Below, one piece after another: positions 34,678 to 43,357 of a stretch of DNA of 64,000 bases. A program made the translations under genes and the position numbers. Location: assembly GCA_964633725.1 (NCBI GenBank), contig CAZWHY010000003.1, positions 1 through 64,000 of the forward strand, written 5' to 3'. How positions within the stretch are numbered: position 1 is the stretch's first letter; the number at the start of each line of letters is the position of its first letter. Source of the DNA: Berkiella_A sp964633725 (GTDB lineage: Bacteria > Pseudomonadota > Gammaproteobacteria > Berkiellales > Berkiellaceae). The notes under the pieces were generated by a model that worked only from the letters and a program-made list of their open reading frames with translations, was not told the DNA's origin and searched no databases.

Positions 34678-36759
34678 CTACTTAACTTTCATGCCGGGCT
34701 GAGCGCCATCGTCAGGATTGAGTATCCATAAATCTTTACCACCTGGACCCGCCGCTAGAACCATGCCTTCCGACACGCCAAATCGCATTTTTCTAGGGGC
34801 TAGATTGGCGACCATGACGGTCAGCTTGCCAATCAAATCTTCGGGTTGATACGCGCTTTTGATGCCGGCAAATACTTGACGTTGTTTTTCTTCACCAATA
34901 TCTAGCATTAGGCGAATGAGTTTGTCGGCGCCTTCCACGCTTTCAGCATGAACAATTTTAGCAATGCGTAAGTCGATTTTGCAAAAATCGTCGATACTGA
35001 TAAATTCTTCTTTATTAGTATCAGCAGATTTGTTATTTGCTTTATCTTTAGTATTATTTTGGGTGTTATTTTGCTCTTTTGGTTTTTTTGTATCTTGTGT
35101 TGTTTCTGTCATATTGGTTTCTACCATTTTTTCGACTTGTTTTGGATCAATGCGTTTCATCAATGGTTTGAATTTATTGATTTTATGATTCACTAAGGGG
35201 GTGTGAATGTCACTCCAGGTGAACGCGGGGATGTTGAAAAATTCTTCTACTGCGGTCGCAATGGTTGGCAGTACTGGTTTTAAATAAATCGTTAATACTC
35301 GGAAAAAATTAAGCGCTTGGGTGCAAATTTTTTGCACGTCTGCTTGAGATTCTGGTTGTTTTATTTTTTCCCATGGCTTGTGGCTATCCACAAATTGATT
35401 GGCTTTGTCGGCGAGTTTCATAATAGTGCGAATAGCAAGATTATACTGCCGGGCTTCAAAAGCATTGGCGATAATTTCGCCTGTGTCGACAAACGTTTGC
35501 AGTAAAGTGGGATCGTAGAGTTCGCCCAGCTGGCCATCGAAGTTCCTATGAATGAAAGCGGCAGAGCGGCTGGCAATATTAATAAATTTTCCGACTAAAT
35601 CGGAGTTCACGCGTTTGACAAAATCATCTAGATTTAAATCTAAATCATCAATACCATCGCTGAGTTTTGCGGTAAAATAATAGCGCAAATATTCAGGCTC
35701 TAAATAGTGTAAATACTGCTTGGCGGTAATAAATGTGCCTCTGGATTTCGACATTTTTGTACCATTGACGGTCAAAAACCCATGGGCAAAAATAGCGGTT
35801 GGGGTTCGGTAACCACTGCTCATTAAGATAGCCGGCCAGAACAAAGCATGAAAATAGACAATATCTTTGCCGATAAAGTGATAAAGCTCTTTGGTGCTGT
35901 CTTTGTCCCAATAGTCTTCAAATTTGACGTTGTCGTGCGTGGCGCAATAGTTTTCAAAGCTGGCCATATAACCGATGGGGGCATCTAACCAAACATAAAA
36001 ATATTTGTTGGTTGTTTCTGGGATTTTAAATCCAAAATAAGGCTCGTCTCTAGAAATATCCCATTGTTTTAATCCTGCATCAAACCATTCGTTTAATTTG
36101 GCTGAGACTTGTGGCTGTAAGTGGCCACTTTGTGTCCAAGTTTTTAATTTATCAGAATATTGGTCAAGTTTGAAAAAATAATGTTCAGATTCTTTTTGTT
36201 CTGGGGTGACGCCAGATAATACAGAAATGGGATCGATTAAATCTGTCGGATCATAATGTGTACCACAAGCTTCACAACTGTCGCCGTATTGATCTTTTGC
36301 TTTGCATTTTGGGCAAGTGCCCTTAACATAGCGATCGGGTAAAAACATTTTCTTGATAGGGTCAAAGTACTGAGAAATACTGCGTACAGCGATGTCATCA
36401 TTGGCTTTTAATTTAAGGTAAATATCTTGAGCACGTTTTTTATTTTCTTCAGAATGTGTTGTATAAAAATTATCAAACCCAACACCAAATGCCGCAAAAT
36501 CAGCCTTGTGGGCTTGGTGGATTTGATTCACTAGCGTTTCAGGTGATATACCCTTTTTTTCTGCTTGTAGCATAATGGGGGTACCGTGTGCATCACTGCC
36601 GCAAATATGGTAGCATTTGGCACCTCGGATCCGTTGAAATCGAACCCAAACATCGCTTTGCAGGTACTCAACTAAGTGACCAAGATGTAGATCCCCGTTT
36701 GCGTAGGGCAGGGCACTGGTGACTAGGATGTCACGCTTAGTGGGCGCAGTATTTGTCAT
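34678..36759 (-). CDS. metG: Methionyl-tRNA synthetase
   Basis: The 693-residue class I synthetase charges tRNA-Met. The HIGH-type motif is in ANGDLHLGHLVEYLQ, the zinc knuckle is CPKCKAKDQYGDSCEACG (about 143-160), and KMSKSRG follows at about 337. A C-terminal OB-fold tRNA-binding domain (DDFCKIDLRIAKIV onward, about 590-693) allows dimerisation. A low-complexity linker rich in Asn, Thr and Lys (about 552-590) joins it to the body. AGGAAA precedes the ATG. It diverges from apbC, a common arrangement in gammaproteobacteria. Confidence 0.97.
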   Translation of the reverse strand: MTNTAPTKRDILVTSALPYANGDLHLGHLVEYLQSDVWVRFQRIRGAKCYHICGSDAHGTPIMLQAEKKGISPETLVNQIHQAHKADFAAFGVGFDNFYTTHSEENKKRAQDIYLKLKANDDIAVRSISQYFDPIKKMFLPDRYVKGTCPKCKAKDQYGDSCEACGTHYDPTDLIDPISVLSGVTPEQKESEHYFFKLDQYSDKLKTWTQSGHLQPQVSAKLNEWFDAGLKQWDISRDEPYFGFKIPETTNKYFYVWLDAPIGYMASFENYCATHDNVKFEDYWDKDSTKELYHFIGKDIVYFHALFWPAILMSSGYRTPTAIFAHGFLTVNGTKMSKSRGTFITAKQYLHYLEPEYLRYYFTAKLSDGIDDLDLNLDDFVKRVNSDLVGKFINIASRSAAFIHRNFDGQLGELYDPTLLQTFVDTGEIIANAFEARQYNLAIRTIMKLADKANQFVDSHKPWEKIKQPESQADVQKICTQALNFFRVLTIYLKPVLPTIATAVEEFFNIPAFTWSDIHTPLVNHKINKFKPLMKRIDPKQVEKMVETNMTETTQDTKKPKEQNNTQNNTKDKANNKSADTNKEEFISIDDFCKIDLRIAKIVHAESVEGADKLIRLMLDIGEEKQRQVFAGIKSAYQPEDLIGKLTVMVANLAPRKMRFGVSEGMVLAAGPGGKDLWILNPDDGAQPGMKVK

Positions 36760-36881
36760 AACTGTTTCCTATAAAATGAAAGGCAGAGTTTGGGCATCAC
36801 TATACCGATTTTGGCTGATAACTTCCAATATCAATTATTCGAACCATATTCGATAACGCAGATTTTAAGATTATAATCTAT

Positions 36882-37976
36882 ATGAATTCATTTACCGCAG
36901 AAGCTATTCGGGCACATTTGTCTAAGTTACAAGATTCTGAGCTTGGCTTGACCTATAGTGATAATCGCATAGTCAAAGAGCTTACCGTGAATGACAGCCA
37001 GCTAAATATCAGGTTGGCTTACCCCTATCTGACAGAAGCCAAAATGCAGGCTCGGCAAGAGAAAATTTTGCAGCATATACGGACTATTTGGCCAGATGTT
37101 CGTTGTAAAATAGAATTTAAGCAGCATACTAATCGACACAAAGTACAACCTAGCGTTAAGCCTAAATTTGGTATTAAAAACGTTATTGCCGTCGCATCAG
37201 GTAAAGGTGGGGTAGGCAAATCAACTGTGGCGCTCAATCTTGCTTTGGGTTTGCAAGCTTTGGGCGCGCGGGTGGCAATATTGGATGCGGATATTTATGG
37301 TCCAAGCTTACCCAGAATGCTAGGTCAAGTAGACACAAAAGCAGAGGCAGAAGCAGACAATAAGAAATTTTTGCCTGTGAAAGCTTTTGGCTTGCAAAGT
37401 ATGTCCATGGGATATTTGGTTGACGAACGAACACCGATGATTTGGCGTGGCCCTATGGTCAGTAGTGCACTTCAACAATTATTTAATGACACGGCTTGGC
37501 AAGAATGTGACTACATGATTTTGGATCTGCCGCCTGGTACAGGGGACATCCAATTGACTATGGCACAGAAAATTCCTTTAAGTGGCGCCATAATTGTGAC
37601 TACGCCTCAAGATATTGCACTTGCAGATGTTTATAAAGCCTATAAAATGTTTGAAAAGCTTGAGATACCTATTTTAGGTGTAATTGAAAATATGAGTTAT
37701 CATACTTGCTCTAAATGTGATCACAAAGAGCATCTTTTTGGCGCGGGTGGGGGCGAAAAGCTAGGTAAAGAATTTGGGCTGGATTTATTGGCACAAATTC
37801 CCTTATCGCGTGATTTAAGAGAAAAAGAAGATAGAGGCGAAGCCGTTGTGGATAGTACGGCTTTAACAAAAGATGGCAAACTATTTGTCGCTTGCGCTGA
37901 AAAAGTTGCGATAAACCTGGCGAGTCAAGAAATCGATTTACGTGCGCCCATCCAAAAAATAATCGTTACTGCATAA
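36882..37976 (+). CDS. apbC: Mrp/ApbC iron-sulfur cluster carrier P-loop ATPase
   Basis: The 364-residue protein binds and delivers Fe-S clusters. A short N-terminal MIP18-like domain (1-85) precedes the P-loop NTPase with deviant Walker A VASGKGGVGKSTVALNLA (about 105-122). The switch region YMILDLPPGTGDIQLT and the cluster-binding CxxC in SYHTCSKCDHKEHLFGAGGG are present. It is divergent from metG and followed by dcd at 37 bp on the same strand, the conserved order metG/apbC/dcd. Confidence 0.95.
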   Translation: MNSFTAEAIRAHLSKLQDSELGLTYSDNRIVKELTVNDSQLNIRLAYPYLTEAKMQARQEKILQHIRTIWPDVRCKIEFKQHTNRHKVQPSVKPKFGIKNVIAVASGKGGVGKSTVALNLALGLQALGARVAILDADIYGPSLPRMLGQVDTKAEAEADNKKFLPVKAFGLQSMSMGYLVDERTPMIWRGPMVSSALQQLFNDTAWQECDYMILDLPPGTGDIQLTMAQKIPLSGAIIVTTPQDIALADVYKAYKMFEKLEIPILGVIENMSYHTCSKCDHKEHLFGAGGGEKLGKEFGLDLLAQIPLSRDLREKEDRGEAVVDSTALTKDGKLFVACAEKVAINLASQEIDLRAPIQKIIVTA

Positions 37977-38013
37977 ATATTTTATAGTAAATTTATTAAT
38001 AACAGAGAATAAA

Positions 38014-38580
38014 ATGGCAATCAAATCAGATAAATGGATTCGAAGAATGGCGGCTAGCCACAATATGATCCACCCTTTCGAGAAATATCAAGTACGACAC
38101 CATGGGGATCAAAAAGTTGTATCTTATGGCACCTCGAGTTATGGCTATGATGTGCGTTGCTCGAATGAGTTTAAGATTTTTACCAATATTAATTCAAGCA
38201 TTGTTGATCCTAAAGCGTTTGATAAAAACAGCTTTGTGGATGTGGTGAGTGATGTCTGTGTGATTCCACCCAATTCTTTTGTATTGGCGCGAACGATTGA
38301 GCATTTTAAAATTCCTCGTAATGTATTAACCATTTGTTTGGGCAAGTCGACTTATGCGCGTTGTGGCATTATTGTGAATGTGACGCCTCTGGAACCAGAA
38401 TGGGAAGGACAGGTTACGTTAGAGTTCTCAAATACCACACCATTACCTGCCAAAATTTATGCTAACGAAGGTGTGGCTCAAATGTTGTTTTTTGAGTCTG
38501 ATGAAGTCTGTGAAATATCATATGGCGATAGAGCAGGCAAATATCAAGGCCAAAAAGGCGTGACATTGCCAGTGATTTAG
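38014..38580 (+). CDS. dcd: dCTP deaminase
   Basis: The 188-residue enzyme deaminates dCTP to dUTP, feeding thymidylate synthesis. Family blocks are SSYGYDVRCSNEFKIF near residues 42-57, LTICLGKSTYARCGIIVNVT (catalytic Ser/Arg region, Glu in PLEPEWEGQVTLEFSN) and EGVAQMLFFES. Length matches E. coli Dcd (193). It ends 7 bp from the end of the convergent double-glycine peptide gene. Confidence 0.96.
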   Translation: MAIKSDKWIRRMAASHNMIHPFEKYQVRHHGDQKVVSYGTSSYGYDVRCSNEFKIFTNINSSIVDPKAFDKNSFVDVVSDVCVIPPNSFVLARTIEHFKIPRNVLTICLGKSTYARCGIIVNVTPLEPEWEGQVTLEFSNTTPLPAKIYANEGVAQMLFFESDEVCEISYGDRAGKYQGQKGVTLPVI

Positions 38581-38587
38581 TCAGAAA

Positions 38588-38842
38588 CTACTCCGGCTCT
38601 CGTTCTCTCAACGCCCAACTAGCCAATTGAATGGTCCCCACAATCATGGTGCTTATAATGGCTGTTGGTATAGCACATGCAACAAGGAGTGGAGCGGCTC
38701 TTAGAATAGACCATGTTTTATAGGCTTTGATACCGGTAAAGGCAAGACCAGATGCCGCGCCTGCAATCGCGATGACTTGCCAATCAGAGTATTGTTCGCC
38801 GCCGGAGACTTGTCTCACTTCCTTGTAAGATAGTTCTTGCAT
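38588..38842 (-). CDS. Small hydrophobic peptide with double-glycine leader (bacteriocin-like)
   Basis: The 84-residue product starts MQELSYKEVRQVSGG, which fits the double-glycine leader consensus LSxxELxxVxGG position by position. Cleavage after Gly15 by a C39-peptidase ABC exporter would release a 69-residue peptide. This has two hydrophobic stretches (VIAIAGAASGLAFTGI and LLVACAIPTAIISTMIVGTI) and a charged end, like class II bacteriocins or microcins. Seen: the leader and two helices. Known: such leaders direct export. Inferred: a secreted antimicrobial or signal. No exporter or immunity gene is visible nearby. It is 37 bp downstream of the DUF3108 gene and could be transcribed with purM-purN. 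Confidence 0.65.
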   Translation of the reverse strand: MQELSYKEVRQVSGGEQYSDWQVIAIAGAASGLAFTGIKAYKTWSILRAAPLLVACAIPTAIISTMIVGTIQLASWALREREPE

Positions 38843-38879
38843 TGGTTGATACCTTATTCTTTAGAATAATTATTATTTT

Positions 38880-39656
38880 TTAAGAGGCTGGTTCTACAGG
38901 GCTGATTTTCTTCAGCAAGCTAATTTCCCCCGTTCCAACAACCCGACCTTTGCGGATTTGATTTAATTTAATAGGTAAGTAATTCAATTTTTTGGCGAAC
39001 CACGTATTTGTATGGTGGCCTTTGCGATGTACGTGCTCTACTCGAATGGCGGTAAATGTACCTAAAGCCGTTGTGACTTCTTCTTCTCCTATGATTCTAA
39101 AGGCGTATGGCTTGATCTCGTCATCTTCTGCAACCATATAAGTTAGATCGGTATTGCCTTGCATTAAATCGTAACGTAAACGTAGCACTTGGGTCACTTT
39201 GTCTTGTATATTTTCAGGGAGGGGTTTGTGCCAGGGGTTGGGAGAGACTTTATTAGCAACGACTTTTTGTACCCAATCGAAGCTCACGTTGCCTTTTTTG
39301 ACTCTTTTGCCTTCATGGATATCATAAAAATAATTTTGAGGCAGGATCTGACCATTTTGCCAAGTAAAGTCTGAGCTTTCAATATAACTGTAAGGCAAAA
39401 GCTTTAAAATTGGGTAGGTTCTGGCTTCAAAATGATACATATTATCTTTTCGCTGGTGTAAGCGATGTATAGATTCTCCGACTTTCAGACCAAAATACCT
39501 AATATCATAATGGGCTTCGTATTCTGCAATTGGGAAATTTTGATTAGTGGTTGTTTTGCTAACCAATGCTTGTGCACTTGGGCTGGCCAACCCAATAAAA
39601 GCACCCATTAGTGTACTGGTTAACCAAAATTTCACGCTGAGAATAGGGTGTTTCAC
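38880..39656 (-). CDS. DUF3108 periplasmic protein
   Basis: The 258-residue protein begins with an N-terminal hydrophobic signal (WLTSTLMGAFIGLASPSAQA) and continues as a DUF3108 domain: YEAHYDIRYFGLKVGESIHR, LPYSYIESSDFTW and the C-terminal RVEHVHRKGHHTNTWFAKKL. DUF3108 proteins are periplasmic or exported and of uncertain role. The GTG start overlaps the purN stop (GTGA, 4 bp), so it is coupled to purM-purN, the usual gammaproteobacterial order. Confidence 0.9.
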   Translation of the reverse strand: MKHPILSVKFWLTSTLMGAFIGLASPSAQALVSKTTTNQNFPIAEYEAHYDIRYFGLKVGESIHRLHQRKDNMYHFEARTYPILKLLPYSYIESSDFTWQNGQILPQNYFYDIHEGKRVKKGNVSFDWVQKVVANKVSPNPWHKPLPENIQDKVTQVLRLRYDLMQGNTDLTYMVAEDDEIKPYAFRIIGEEEVTTALGTFTAIRVEHVHRKGHHTNTWFAKKLNYLPIKLNQIRKGRVVGTGEISLLKKISPVEPAS

Positions 39657-40345
39657 TGTTTAATACCTTCTGCGTCATAATCAATATCATAATAATTAAA
39701 TTGGAGCCCTGTTTTAAGCAGTGGCACTCCATCAAACAATATAGCACTTTGATTATGATTTAAGCGACTTTGTGCAAACCAGCTAATCACCTTAGGGTAA
39801 ATCCAATGTTCTACTTGTTGAACTTTTTGCTTAAGGCTTTGAGCAGAATCATTTGATTCTATAGGGATTTTTACCTGGGCAATAATAGGGCCATCATCTA
39901 ATGCTGGGGTCACAAAATGCACAGAAGCACCATGAAAAGATTCTTTGGCATCTAGTACACGTTGATGGGTATTCAGTCCTTTGTAGTTGGGTAACAAAGA
40001 GGGATGGATATTTAAAAATTTGCCGATATAGTTTTGCACAAATTGCTCAGATAAAATTCGCATAAAACCCGCTAGAATAATTAAATTTGGTTGTGTTTTA
40101 TTTATCGCGGTTTGTAAGGCTTGCTCAAATAGCTCGCGAGACTTATAAGCTTTATGTGAAATCGTCAGCGTTGGGATGTTGGCTTTTTGAGCCCGCGCGA
40201 GACCAAACACATTTGGGTTATGGCTAATAACCTGCACTACCTCAAAGTGTTGCGTCTTGGCGCCATGGTTTACAATGGCTTGTAAGTTGCTACCTGAGCC
40301 GCCAATCAGCACTAATACACGGCATTTAGGCTGATTAGCATTCAT
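39653..40345 (-). CDS. purN: Phosphoribosylglycinamide formyltransferase
   Basis: The 230-residue enzyme transfers formyl from 10-formyl-THF to GAR in purine synthesis. The GAR-phosphate loop is LIGGSGSNLQAIV, the catalytic Asn-His are in FLNIHPSLLPNYKGLNTH, and the Asp is in SVHFVTPALDDGPIIAQ. The ATG at 40345 is preferred over the GTG one codon earlier. It overlaps the purM stop by 11 bp, which couples translation of the two consecutive steps. It is slightly longer than E. coli PurN (212) through its C-terminal tail. Confidence 0.95.
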   Translation of the reverse strand: MNANQPKCRVLVLIGGSGSNLQAIVNHGAKTQHFEVVQVISHNPNVFGLARAQKANIPTLTISHKAYKSRELFEQALQTAINKTQPNLIILAGFMRILSEQFVQNYIGKFLNIHPSLLPNYKGLNTHQRVLDAKESFHGASVHFVTPALDDGPIIAQVKIPIESNDSAQSLKQKVQQVEHWIYPKVISWFAQSRLNHNQSAILFDGVPLLKTGLQFNYYDIDYDAEGIKQ

Positions 40346-41435
40346 CACTGTACACTATAGCGGTATTGGCAGAGATAGTGCCTGATTTTTCTGTAATATG
40401 GCCTATAATCCAAGCGTCTTCTCCTTGCGCTTTTAATAAAGCTAAAGCTTTTTCTTGATTGGCTTTATCTACACAAACAACCATGCCCACCCCACTATTG
40501 AAAGTCAGACGTAAATCGGCATGACTCATTTGTGACTTTTCTTGTAGCCATTGGAATATAGGCGGTAGTTGCCAACTGTCGGTGTTAATGTGAGCACACA
40601 GGTTTTGAGGTAAGAAGCGAGGAATATTTTCTGTGAGTCCTCCCCCTGTGATGTGAGCTGCGCCCTTCATAAGGTTTTCAGATTGTAATGCAGCCATTGC
40701 CTTAGTATAAATGCGAGTAGGCTCTAATAATATATTTTTAATACTTTTGCCTGTGATTTTTGTTTGCTCATATGAGCTATCTTGAGCCAAAATCTTGCGC
40801 ACCAAGGAGAACCCGTTAGAGTGAACTCCCGAAGAGGCTAGGGCAATGAGTACATCTCCCTCTACGACATCACGCCCATCGATGATGGCGGATTTATCTA
40901 CTAGCCCTACACAAAAGCCTGCTAAATCATAATCTTTGCCTTGGTACATGCCTGGCATTTCGGCAGTTTCGCCCCCTATGAGCGATATACCCGCTTGTAG
41001 GCAGCCTTTTGCGATGCTACTGACCACATTGAGTGTAATCTTTTTGTCTAGCTGTCCGCTGGCATAATAGTCTAAAAAAAACAGAGGCTTTGCCCCTATG
41101 ACGATAAGATCATTGACGCACATTGCGACTAAGTCTATGCCAACGCCGTCATGTTGTTCCCAATCCAATGCCAGGCGTAATTTTGTACCAACGCCATCAG
41201 TTGCAGAGACCAAAACGGGTTGTTTCAGGTTATGATTGGACAAATCATATAACGCACAAAAGCCACCTAACTGGTTCAAAACGGCAGGGGTGTGGGTTGA
41301 TTTCACGATATCTTTATAGTTTTCAACTAACTCATTTCCAAGGGCAATATCGACCCCAGATTTTTTATAATCGAGTTTTGAGTTTGGTTTTTGCTCTGAT
41401 TCTGGATTGATTGGCTGTTTTGTGGGGGCGCTCAT
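40335..41435 (-). CDS. purM: Phosphoribosylformylglycinamidine cyclo-ligase
   Basis: The 366-residue AIR synthetase closes the imidazole ring in purine synthesis. Landmarks are KSGVDIALGNELVENYK near the start, VSATDGVGTKLRLA, GGETAEMPGMY and AHITGGGLTENIPR. GAGGATATTAAAGT precedes the ATG. It heads the purM-purN-DUF3108 operon and is divergent from the DUF2066-hda pair, both conserved in gammaproteobacteria. An N-terminal extension of about 20 polar residues is present relative to E. coli (345). Confidence 0.96.
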   Translation of the reverse strand: MSAPTKQPINPESEQKPNSKLDYKKSGVDIALGNELVENYKDIVKSTHTPAVLNQLGGFCALYDLSNHNLKQPVLVSATDGVGTKLRLALDWEQHDGVGIDLVAMCVNDLIVIGAKPLFFLDYYASGQLDKKITLNVVSSIAKGCLQAGISLIGGETAEMPGMYQGKDYDLAGFCVGLVDKSAIIDGRDVVEGDVLIALASSGVHSNGFSLVRKILAQDSSYEQTKITGKSIKNILLEPTRIYTKAMAALQSENLMKGAAHITGGGLTENIPRFLPQNLCAHINTDSWQLPPIFQWLQEKSQMSHADLRLTFNSGVGMVVCVDKANQEKALALLKAQGEDAWIIGHITEKSGTISANTAIVYSDEC

Positions 41436-41520
41436 ACTTTAATATCCTCACATAAAAAGGTAATTGTACAAAAAAATGTTATCATTTCCCAATAAAATAA
41501 AGCTGACAAAGAGGATAAGT

Positions 41521-42603
41521 ATGTTATTTAAAAAACTTAACATGCCGTTACAAGTATTTTGGGGTATTTGTTTCTATTTATCTTCTATTGTCCTAGCTTC
41601 TAAAATATCATTAGCGAGCCAAAATAGCGTAGATTTATATGAGGCTACATTGCCTGCGCCCTCACACGATGCAAGCGATAGGTTACAATTGTTTGAAGAT
41701 GGGCTACGGATTGTGATTAAGCGTGTTGCTGGAGATGAAAACATCTTTAAAAATAATAATGTTATTGAAGCCTTAAAATCTTCAGGAGAATATGTCGAGA
41801 AATTTGGTTACTATGGTACGGATTCTTTGTTTGTAAGATATAACCCTAACTCTGTTAACGAACTTGTTTTAGGGGCGGCTCAACCTATTTGGGGACAAAA
41901 GCGACCCACCGTGCTGTTATGGTTAGGGGTTGCGGAGAGTAACCTAGAAAGAAGGATTATTGGGATCGAGAGCGATCCTAAAATGCACGTAGAAATTAAA
42001 CAACAAGCTTCGGAATTGGGGTTGCCTTTGGTTCTACCTATTATGGATTTAGTCGATATGAATCAAGTGAATATCACCGATATTTGGGGAGATTTTCCTA
42101 GTGTATTGAATAATGCCTCCAAACGTTATGGTGCGGATGTGATCGTTGTTGCTAAAGTCCATAAAAATCATAACGATGTTTGGGCTAGCCAATGGCAGTT
42201 AATGTTTGACGATTATGTGCAAAAATGGGACTGGACTTCTGATGGAACGCTAGATAGTGCGATACAGGAAGGGGTTAGTCAATTAGCGCGGCATTTACTG
42301 CAAAGATACGGTCTAAAAAAGAGCCAGCAAACAGTGGGTTCGATATTAATAGGGATACAAGATATTAGTTCTATTGCCGCTTTTGCGAAAGCAGAAGCCT
42401 ATTTGAATAGCTTAGAGCAATTGGAAGGTGTCGATGTGCTAGAAATTTCTGACGAAGGGGTTATATTTGAAGCAAAAGTAATGGGATATCTCGATCCGGA
42501 AATTCTGTCTCAAGTCATTAGTATGGATGATAAATTAGTTGCACTAGCCGGTAAAGATCAAATTGTGGGCACCTCTGATTTAACGTATCGTTTGGCTAAA
42601 TAA
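41521..42603 (+). CDS. DUF2066 exported protein
   Basis: The 360-residue protein has a signal peptide (LQVFWGICFYLSSIVLASKI) and the DUF2066 core: an early SVDLYEATLPAPSHDASDRL followed by GLRIVIKRVAGDENIF, then PTVLLWLGV and LPLVLPIMDLVDMNQVNITD. DUF2066 genes regularly sit between purM and hda; the function is unknown. I use the ATG at 41521 (GAGGAT upstream) because the longer frame starts at TTG with no ribosome site. hda follows after 38 bp. Confidence 0.88.
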   Translation: MLFKKLNMPLQVFWGICFYLSSIVLASKISLASQNSVDLYEATLPAPSHDASDRLQLFEDGLRIVIKRVAGDENIFKNNNVIEALKSSGEYVEKFGYYGTDSLFVRYNPNSVNELVLGAAQPIWGQKRPTVLLWLGVAESNLERRIIGIESDPKMHVEIKQQASELGLPLVLPIMDLVDMNQVNITDIWGDFPSVLNNASKRYGADVIVVAKVHKNHNDVWASQWQLMFDDYVQKWDWTSDGTLDSAIQEGVSQLARHLLQRYGLKKSQQTVGSILIGIQDISSIAAFAKAEAYLNSLEQLEGVDVLEISDEGVIFEAKVMGYLDPEILSQVISMDDKLVALAGKDQIVGTSDLTYRLAK

Positions 42604-42641
42604 TTAAATTTAAATAAGTAATAAAGTAGTAGAGTTGTTAC

Positions 42642-43334
42642 GTGCAGCAAACACAGTTAGCATTAAGTTTGAATTTGAAAGATGATTGTACTTTTGAGTC
42701 ATATGTTTCTGGCTCGAATGCAGAAAACATTCACGTCATTCAAAAAATATTAAGCATGCCGGAAGATGCCTTTATCTATTTGTGGGGCAAAAATGGGGTT
42801 GGGTGCTCTCACTTGCTGCAAGCGGCTTGCCACTATGTTACTTTGCAGCGCAAAACCTCTTTTTATATGGCATTAGAGCCTTCTCAAAATCCTTCCCATA
42901 TATTCCAAAATTTAGAACGAACAGATTTAGTTTGCCTTGATAATCTTGAGTGTGTTGTTGGGTTGCCTGTTTGGGAAGAAGCGCTGTTTCATTTGTATAA
43001 TCGATTAAAAGATGCAAAGAAGAAACTCATTGTCGCGGCCAATACGCCACCTAAAGGATTAGAGATTAAATTACCGGATTTGCATTCACGTTTGCAATGG
43101 GGGGTTTCTTTTCAGATTTTCTCTTTAGAGGATCATGAGCTGGTTTCTGCTTTACAATTACGTGCCAAGCAGCGGGGTATTATGCTTTCAACAGAGGTAT
43201 GTGAGTTTATCATCAAGAGAGTGAATCGCTCCATGTCGTCACTGTATCAGATTTTAGAACAGCTAGATGAATTATCGTTAACCATGAAGCGCAATTTGAC
43301 AATACCCTTTGTTAAAATGGTTTTGAATTTATAA
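42642..43334 (+). CDS. hda: DnaA regulatory inactivator Hda
   Basis: The 230-residue AAA+ protein works with the DNA-loaded sliding clamp to stimulate ATP hydrolysis by DnaA, preventing re-initiation. The N-terminus has the clamp-binding motif QLALSL (residues 5-10). Walker A is WGKNGVGCSHLLQA, the Walker B region is TDLVCLDNLECVVG, and the sensor 2 segment is near VNRSMSSLYQILEQLDELS. The C-terminus LTIPFVKMVLNL is as expected. The start codon is GTG. Its stop codon is the first triplet of a 25-bp repeat also found near clpB. Confidence 0.93.
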   Translation: MQQTQLALSLNLKDDCTFESYVSGSNAENIHVIQKILSMPEDAFIYLWGKNGVGCSHLLQAACHYVTLQRKTSFYMALEPSQNPSHIFQNLERTDLVCLDNLECVVGLPVWEEALFHLYNRLKDAKKKLIVAANTPPKGLEIKLPDLHSRLQWGVSFQIFSLEDHELVSALQLRAKQRGIMLSTEVCEFIIKRVNRSMSSLYQILEQLDELSLTMKRNLTIPFVKMVLNL

Positions 43335-43356
43335 GTTATTACATGCCCATTCCTAA
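43332..43356. repeat. Copy 1 of an exact 25-bp dispersed repeat
   Basis: The sequence beginning taagttattacatgc and ending cattcctaa starts at the stop codon of hda and is found again, base for base, at 59018-59042 upstream of clpB. The flanks of the two copies are unrelated. It fills the whole gap between hda and the convergent response-regulator gene. Confidence 0.85.
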
Positions 43357-43357
43357 A

